A DNA stretch of 64,000 nucleotides from Hahella chejuensis KCTC 2396. Lineage in GTDB: Bacteria; Pseudomonadota; Gammaproteobacteria; Pseudomonadales; Oleiphilaceae. The notes under the pieces were generated by a model. The model searched no databases, was not told the origin of the DNA, and saw only the letters and a program-made list of their open reading frames with translations. Position numbers and translations under genes: made by a program. Shown here in pieces: positions 59,279-64,000 of the stretch; the first letter of the stretch is position 1; each line of letters begins with the position of its first letter. The DNA lies in NCBI RefSeq assembly GCF_000012985.1, contig NC_007645.1:1-64000 (forward strand). Direction: 5' to 3'.

Positions 59279-60367
59279 TCAAAGCTCCGGACTTTCGCTC
59301 TCTTCGCGGGTTAGAGACAAACGGCCGATCCAGTCACCGGTCAGCGTGCCGAAAAGCAGGACGTCGCCGACCTGCTCCACTGATGTGATGGTGTGCAGGC
59401 GTTCGCCCTCCGGGTCCTGTAGATTATGCAAAATCTCCCCTTGCTCATTGACGCCCAGCACGAAGCCATAACGCTCAGCCTGCGGCTGTAATGCTTCCGG
59501 CAGTTTGGACATGCGGCTTTTCAGCCAGGGAAACGAATGCATGAAGTCCAGTACGCCGTTGCGCGGCGCGATCAGCGCGATCCAGAATTCTCCCGCTCCA
59601 TTGCTGGAAACGCCGTCAGGAAATCCGGGCAGGTTCTCTATCAATATATCGCTGGTTCCCTGTTTGGGACCTTGCAGCCAGTACCGGCGCACTCGGTAGC
59701 GGCCGGTTTCGCACACCGCCACAAAGTCTTCGTTCTGGGACAGGGCGACGCCGTTGGCGAAGTACAGGTCTTCCAGCAATACGGTAGTGACCCCGGCGCC
59801 GGGGTCATAACGGAGCAGCCTTCCATGAGGACGGCTTTCTATCAGGTCTAAGCGATGCTCATGTACGCCCCAGCGCCAACTGGCGTCGCTGAAATAAATA
59901 ACGCCATCTTCGCCGACATCCACATCGTCGGCGACGCCAAAGGGCAGGTTATCCGCCTTGCTGGTCAGGACGGTGAGTTTGCCCTCTTTATCCAGTTGCA
60001 ATAACCCTTTTGCGGCGTCGGCCACGATCAGGTCGCCGGCCGGATTGAACTCAAGCCCCAGAGGGCGGCCGCCCGTATTGGCGAGGACTTTGAGCTCTCC
60101 ATCCTTGTTGATGCGGACTATGTCGCCGTTGGCGAGTCCGGCGTAAATGGCTCCGTCGGCGTCCTGAGCCACGTCTTCAGGGCCGTCCAACCGCCCCTGA
60201 CCGATCAGCTCCGCTTCCAGCAGACGTTGATTGGGAGCGTAGGACCCTTCCAGATCCGGCGCCGATGGCGCGTCGTAGGCTTCCGGATTAATGACGGCGG
60301 GCGAAAACAAAAAGTAGGTCAGTAAGATGACCCCCACCACCGTCAGTAGTCTGAGAGAGGCTTTCAT
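59279..60367 (-). CDS. SMP-30/strictosidine synthase-like beta-propeller protein
   Basis: A 362-residue protein with an N-terminal membrane anchor (LLTVVGVILLTYFLFSPAV) and a periplasmic six-bladed propeller. QGRLDGPEDVAQDADGAIYAGL, GRPLGLEFNPAGDLIVADAAKGL, GVIYFSDASWRWGVHEHRLDLI (where the family has FTDxS) and ENLPGFPDGVSSNGAGEFW are the strictosidine synthase/APMAP type. It may be a lactonase or arylesterase; catalytic role unproven. GGAG precedes ATG 60367. The next - strand gene upstream, a lipoprotein, is 40 bases away, so they may be cotranscribed. Confidence 0.83.
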   Translation of the reverse strand: MKASLRLLTVVGVILLTYFLFSPAVINPEAYDAPSAPDLEGSYAPNQRLLEAELIGQGRLDGPEDVAQDADGAIYAGLANGDIVRINKDGELKVLANTGGRPLGLEFNPAGDLIVADAAKGLLQLDKEGKLTVLTSKADNLPFGVADDVDVGEDGVIYFSDASWRWGVHEHRLDLIESRPHGRLLRYDPGAGVTTVLLEDLYFANGVALSQNEDFVAVCETGRYRVRRYWLQGPKQGTSDILIENLPGFPDGVSSNGAGEFWIALIAPRNGVLDFMHSFPWLKSRMSKLPEALQPQAERYGFVLGVNEQGEILHNLQDPEGERLHTITSVEQVGDVLLFGTLTGDWIGRLSLTREESESPEL

Positions 60368-60408
60368 TACTCCGCGTGGGTTCCTGTCCGTTTATTGAAG
60401 CGGATAGG

Positions 60409-62178
60409 TTACTCCATCAGGCGATGTAATGCGTCATACTCGTAAGTCACCAGCACAATGATGTCCCCGTCTTCACCCTGGGGCTCGGCGTCTGCGGCAT
60501 AGCGTTCCAGATAGACATAATCCAGCAGTCCATCCTCCCGGTATACATAATGCTCGCACCACTTGAAATAGGGGGTGTGAATGTCGGTATAGCGGCGGGT
60601 CAACCTGCGGCCCTCGGCGTCATAGGTGAAGTTGGACGCCGCCACTTCACACCCCGGCTCCGTAACGCAGGAGCTCTCCGGCCTGTCTGTAAAGGTGCGT
60701 GCGCCGTTCAGGCTGCCGTCACTGGCGTACGCGTATTGCGTGGTCAGCTTTTCCAGGTCGTTATCGTAGGTGTCGTGGGACAAACGTCCGTCGCCGTCAA
60801 AGACGAATGAGCGTTTGACCAGCACCTGATTATGGGAGGCGCTGTCGGTGGAGTAGGAGTTAATGCGGACGAGACCTGCGCCCGCGTCTTTCTGCGGCTT
60901 CATCTGGCCTGTAACGGTTTCGCTGGTGCGTTGGCTCAGCGCGGCGTCACTGACTTTGCTGAAGGTTTCCACCCAACGGCCGCGATCCAGCGTCAGGACG
61001 TTGACGACGTCCCACTCGCCATCCGCGGGTGAAATCTCCGTATACAACGGGTCCAGGCTCAGGGAAGAGACATAGGCGTCCAGAGACAAGGCGCGACGGC
61101 TCATATCGACGCCGCCGTCCAGACGCACCGCCGCCACTGCGCCTTTGGAATCGTAGGTCAGCCCGGCGCGGCCGACGTGCTTGCGTTGCGGGTCCTGTAC
61201 GCCGGCGAGGGCGAACAGTTTAACATCGTTGTCATTGCGTCCCTCCAGCGCCGCGCTCTCCGTGTCTGCATGCACATACCAGTTTATTTCTTTGACCGTT
61301 AAGGGATCGCTGAGGGCGTTTTCATACTGTAGTGCAGTCTTCCAGGGACTGAAGTCATAGGCCGTGAAGTCTTCCGTTGAACGGATATCTTTCATGACGC
61401 CCGCCGCCGCATAAGCGATTTTGGGCGCGTTGTGCAGCAGACTGGCGCTCATCACCTTCACCTTGGTGGCGTCCAGGTGGTTGAGGCGGTTGGCGGCGTC
61501 GATACTCTGCGCTTCTTCCGTCATCATGTTCTGCAGCGCCATAGCGAAAGCCTTGGCGTAGACATGGTGGCGATACTGCCCGCTTTTGACGTAATCGAAC
61601 AGGTAATTGTTATTGAAGCCCACTCGCTCACGGGCGCGTTGATGAGCCTGCTCGACAGTGGCTTCCGGGTTTTCCTCCCGCATCAGATCGTACTGCATGC
61701 GCACCAGTGTGGTCAGAGGGGAAATGACCGGACTCCCCGGCGGCGCCATCAGAAAGTAGGCTTTATCCACCAATCCCGGCTCGCTGGAGGCGCAATCCGT
61801 CGCCGGAGGGGCGACGGCGTTAATTAAATCTTCGTCTTGCGTCACGCAGGGAAGCGCGTAGGCCATGAGCGGGTATAGCCTGGGATCGTCCACGCCAGCC
61901 AGTTGTTCCGCCGTAAACTCATACTCCCCGCCAACGCCGCTCATTACGGCAGGCTCGTCATCGCCAGCGAGGTAATCCCCATTCAAATCCAGCCAGACCT
62001 TGGCCTGACGCAGGTAACCGTCCAGCACTACGCCATGAAAGTTGGCGTTGGGCGGCGGCGGTTGCTCCGGCTCGCGAGGGTCGCGCAGTGTGGATACATC
62101 GGATTTCTCGCCGCCGCAGGCGCTCAGAAGCGGCGTCAGCAGGCTGACGATAAGCAGTGCGCCACAGTGGATTCGCAT
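60409..62178 (-). CDS. lipoprotein with YD-type repeats, function unknown
   Basis: A 589-residue lipoprotein: signal MRIHCGALLIVSLLTPLLSAC gives a lipobox, then a Pro-rich linker. Residues about 48-75 (GVVLDGYLRQAKVWLDLNGD and on to EYEF) look like a calcium-/carboxypeptidase-regulatory-type beta domain often found in surface proteins. The C-terminal third has at least four YD-like strands (VLVKRSFVFDGDGRLSHDTYD, YAYASDGSLNG, FTYDAEGRRLTRRY, YVYREDGLLDYVYLERY), as in Rhs/YD proteins, but no toxin domain follows. AGGGA lies before ATG 62178. Its role is unknown; surface exposure is inferred. Confidence 0.72.
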   Translation of the reverse strand: MRIHCGALLIVSLLTPLLSACGGEKSDVSTLRDPREPEQPPPPNANFHGVVLDGYLRQAKVWLDLNGDYLAGDDEPAVMSGVGGEYEFTAEQLAGVDDPRLYPLMAYALPCVTQDEDLINAVAPPATDCASSEPGLVDKAYFLMAPPGSPVISPLTTLVRMQYDLMREENPEATVEQAHQRARERVGFNNNYLFDYVKSGQYRHHVYAKAFAMALQNMMTEEAQSIDAANRLNHLDATKVKVMSASLLHNAPKIAYAAAGVMKDIRSTEDFTAYDFSPWKTALQYENALSDPLTVKEINWYVHADTESAALEGRNDNDVKLFALAGVQDPQRKHVGRAGLTYDSKGAVAAVRLDGGVDMSRRALSLDAYVSSLSLDPLYTEISPADGEWDVVNVLTLDRGRWVETFSKVSDAALSQRTSETVTGQMKPQKDAGAGLVRINSYSTDSASHNQVLVKRSFVFDGDGRLSHDTYDNDLEKLTTQYAYASDGSLNGARTFTDRPESSCVTEPGCEVAASNFTYDAEGRRLTRRYTDIHTPYFKWCEHYVYREDGLLDYVYLERYAADAEPQGEDGDIIVLVTYEYDALHRLME

Positions 62179-62305
62179 GGTGGTCCCTGTCCTTTTTGTT
62201 TTTGTGAGCGAGTCAATCTAGCGGGGAGCAAGAGGAAATTCGTTGATAGGTTTAACAAATGTTTACAAAGGATAAGAGGAGAGTGGCGGTATCCGCCGCG
62301 CAGAC

Positions 62306-62470
62306 AAAAAAATGCCTCGCTTCCGGGGTGTCCCTATTAAAAAGTCCATCCTGGTCCCATCGCGAGGCTTAAGGCACGAGCGTAGAGGTAACAGTCGTTG
62401 TACAAAAGAAGTACCCTGACTATTGATGAAGAAACGTTAAGCCTGTAACAACTTAGCGAAATCTCTTCAC
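62306..62470 (-). ncRNA. candidate GGA-rich small RNA with intrinsic terminator
   Basis: On the - strand GCCTCGC (62368-62362) pairs with GCGAGGC (62320-62314), followed directly by AT and a T7 run (62312-62306), a clear intrinsic terminator. The 41-base loop region holds five GGA triplets (GGGACC, AGGAT, TGGACT, AGGGAC, CGGAA), where chance predicts less than one. GGA in exposed loops is the binding signal of CsrA/RsmA, so it could be a CsrB/RsmY-type decoy RNA. The 5' end at about 62470 is inferred from the promoter at 62481-62495. I see no GacA box (TGTAAG-N6-CTTACA). Confidence 0.5.
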
Positions 62471-62480
62471 CCTGTTTATC

Positions 62481-62495
62481 GCACAGATTGTGCCA
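62481..62495 (-). promoter_or_regulatory. sigma54-like -24/-12 promoter
   Basis: On the - strand TGGCACAATCTGTGC has GG and GC separated by exactly ten bases, matching TGGCAC-N5-TTGC except for one base of the -12 element. It points towards the candidate sRNA and, beyond it, the lipoprotein gene. Confidence 0.5.
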
Positions 62496-62640
62496 ATTTC
62501 GACTTTTTATTTAACGTATTGATAATTAAGTGTTTTATTTTCATTTCAGTAAAAAATACGGAAAGCTAAGGGAAGATTTCATGCCCTAAATCTAATCCAG
62601 GCTGCTCCATTGCGGTGCATTTTGGCCGTCTGGACAGGTT

Positions 62641-63342
62641 TTAGCGGGAAGAGGCATCCAGATGGGGACGCTGACGATAGCCCAGACGTCGCCAGATCAT
62701 GGCGGTGAAAGCGAAGTACGTGGTCATACTTAAGGCGAAGAACCACTCAATGACGTTCTCCCATCTGTCCTTGGCGGGGTTTTCCAGCAACAGGCTGTTG
62801 GCGACGCTGGCCAGCCCCAGGGCCAGCATCCACCAGCACAGCCAGGTTTTCGCCCGCAGCCATTTCTGAACGCCGGTGGCGGCATGCAATGCGGGCGAGC
62901 GAAAAAGCGTCAGGAGGCTGCGCAAAAGCAGCATTTGCGCCAGCACGGTGAAAGAGAAATAAATGGTGACGCCATACTGCCGCAGTAACCGGTAGACGCG
63001 TCCGTCCACGCCGAGGAAATCGGCGTATAACACCAGAAACAGCGCGCCGATCGCCCCCAGGCACTGCATGGCGCGTACAGCGCCTGTCGAAGCCTGATTA
63101 AGCTTGAGAAAAGCGCCCGCCTGGAACCAGAAGACGAGCAACAACACAGCGTGGATAATCATGCCGGCGCGAAACAGATACAGGGCGTCGCTGGAGCGCG
63201 CCGCCTTGCTGATGGACACGCAACCGTCCCAGTACGGCAAACAGCCGTCGATAGCGCCGACCAGACTACTCCAGAGCCAGGCGGCATGAGCCACCAGCAC
63301 AGGCAGTAAAAAGTTGCTCCAGGCGATTCGCTGCGGTTGCAT
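62641..63342 (-). CDS. integral membrane protein of unknown function (233 residues)
   Basis: A 233-residue protein with six predicted membrane helices, e.g. FLLPVLVAHAAWLWSSLVGAI, AGMIIHAVLLLVFWFQAGAFL, CLGAIGALFLVLYADFLGV and TVLAQMLLLRSLLTLF. The loop CLPYWDGCVSISKAAR after the first helix has two Cys that may pair in the periplasm. I do not recognise a family. It is divergent from the zinc-dependent deacylase gene, across a 100-base gap. Confidence 0.65.
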   Translation of the reverse strand: MQPQRIAWSNFLLPVLVAHAAWLWSSLVGAIDGCLPYWDGCVSISKAARSSDALYLFRAGMIIHAVLLLVFWFQAGAFLKLNQASTGAVRAMQCLGAIGALFLVLYADFLGVDGRVYRLLRQYGVTIYFSFTVLAQMLLLRSLLTLFRSPALHAATGVQKWLRAKTWLCWWMLALGLASVANSLLLENPAKDRWENVIEWFFALSMTTYFAFTAMIWRRLGYRQRPHLDASSR

Positions 63343-63442
63343 GACGGCCTACTTTGGCATCGCGTTTAGCTGACACTTTAATGCTATAGTGCGCAATTGA
63401 CGACTGCGCTATTAAGGCATGGATTTTATTCAGAGGTGAATG

Positions 63443-64000
63443 ATGCGAACCGAGCGTATTCAATTGATGAGCCCGTCCCCCGGCACCCGTCGGGAGTTGC
63501 TTGTCCATCGACTGGGACAGGCGGATGCGCGCCCGAAAGTGTATTTCCAAGCGGGTCTGCATGCGGATGAGTGGCCCGGTCTGCTGGTGCTGCAACATCT
63601 GCTGGCGTTATTGCAGGATGCAGAGCGTCGGAACGCGATCCCAGGGGAGATCATTGTGGTCCCCTACGCCAACCCCATTGGTCTTTCCCAGAATGTATTC
63701 GGCTATGTGGCGGGTCGATTCGACCTGACCGGCACCGGCAATTTCAACCGCAACTTTGCGGATCTTTACCTGGATACCCGCGACAGCGTGGAAGGTCGAC
63801 TTGGCTCTGACCTGGAAACCAACAATGAGCTGGTGCGCAACGCTTTACGCGCCGCGGTGGCGGCGGAGCTGGCGGAAGATGAAACCACAGCATTGAAGAA
63901 AACCTTGCTCGCCTTGTCCATCGATGCGGATTATGTCTTCGACCTGCATTGCGACGACCACTCCAGCGCCCATGTCTATTCCGTCAAACGTCAGGCGGAC
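63443..64000 (+). CDS. succinylglutamate desuccinylase/aspartoacylase-family protein, partial
   Basis: Runs off the window's right edge; 186 codons are visible with no stop. The zinc motif is seen as GLHADE (H40, E43) and the second His in FDLHCDDH (about H169), with the Arg-containing TGNFNRNF, the usual M14-like zinc carboxypeptidase/AstE arrangement. It should hydrolyse an N-acyl amino acid or similar amide; substrate unknown. ATG 63443 has AGAGG six bases upstream; ATG 63440 is adjacent. Confidence 0.85.
   Translation, partial: MRTERIQLMSPSPGTRRELLVHRLGQADARPKVYFQAGLHADEWPGLLVLQHLLALLQDAERRNAIPGEIIVVPYANPIGLSQNVFGYVAGRFDLTGTGNFNRNFADLYLDTRDSVEGRLGSDLETNNELVRNALRAAVAAELAEDETTALKKTLLALSIDADYVFDLHCDDHSSAHVYSVKRQAD

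Larger units (their letters stand above)
62179..62640. other. 462-base intergenic region with candidate sRNA
   Basis: Between a lipoprotein gene and an unknown membrane-protein gene, both on -. It is AT-rich from about 62500 to 62600. No ORF is supported. On the - strand it holds a sigma54-like promoter and a hairpin-terminated, GGA-rich segment, listed separately. Confidence 0.6.

Noticed and set aside
62306-62470. Identity of the candidate RNA as CrcZ or RsmY/RsmZ
   Set aside because: CrcZ needs several AAnAAnAA motifs, and RsmY/Z a GacA box; neither is seen. I keep only a generic GGA-rich small RNA call.

Overview
The window reads as the replication-origin end of a gammaproteobacterial chromosome. 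dnaA, dnaN, recF and gyrB open it on the + strand. Several blocks keep an order I know from Pseudomonas: glyQ-glyS-gmhB beside an LpxL-type acyltransferase, def-fmt-rsmB-trkA, a LysM protein followed by dprA/tsaC/hemF/aroE, and a coxB-coxA-coxC-surf1-ctaA-ctaB cluster. The sequence is moderately GC-rich with many TTG and GTG starts. My best guess is a marine Oceanospirillales/Hahellaceae-type organism (Hahella-like); this rests on gene order and protein style, not on a database match. I see no rRNA, prophage, insertion sequence, CRISPR array or defence island, so most of the window is conserved core genome.

Layout. 1-8.7 kb: origin-side AT-rich DNA, dnaA, dnaN, then an ABC1-family kinase and a MarC membrane protein sitting between dnaN and recF, then recF (carrying two identical parS-like 16-mers) and gyrB with a bidirectional terminator. 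8.7-15.5 kb (- strand): a small P-loop kinase-like protein and a peptide/nickel-type ABC importer whose second permease and first ATPase are fused into one protein. 15.5-16.8 kb: a poorly coding stretch with a 56-codon ORF, four consecutive hairpins and an ArsR/SdpR-type repressor. 16.8-22.5 kb (- strand): Fur-box-controlled fagA-fumC, a Na/Pi cotransporter and a PQQ-type sugar dehydrogenase fused to a dihaem cytochrome region. 22.5-27.6 kb: tRNA-Pro(CGG) with a decayed partial copy beside it, then gmhB, glyS, glyQ (-) and the lipid A acyltransferase (+).

27.6-36.3 kb: a lipoprotein, an alpha/beta hydrolase, the potassium uptake genes trkH and trkA, and the initiator-formylation/deformylation group rsmB-fmt-def. 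36.4-49.2 kb: LysM protein, dprA, tsaC, hemF, aroE, motor genes motA/motB (pomAB-like), hsp20, gamma-carbonic anhydrase, prlC, yheV and a MATE exporter. 49.4-57 kb: an aa3/caa3-type cytochrome c oxidase and haem A synthesis cluster that lacks cox11/ctaG at its usual place and includes a membrane-anchored CxxxC protein. 57-64 kb: a serine beta-lactamase-family hydrolase, small unknown proteins, a strictosidine-synthase-like beta-propeller protein, a lipoprotein with YD-type repeats, an intergenic region with a candidate GGA-rich small RNA, a membrane protein and the start of a zinc-dependent deacylase that runs off the window.

Most promising for follow-up: the candidate small RNA at about 62306-62470 (a loop with five GGA triplets, a T-run terminator and a sigma54-like promoter), the hairpin cluster at 16120-16221, the parS pair inside recF, and the cox cluster's missing cox11 plus its A-rich leaders. 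None of these proves a new system from sequence alone.
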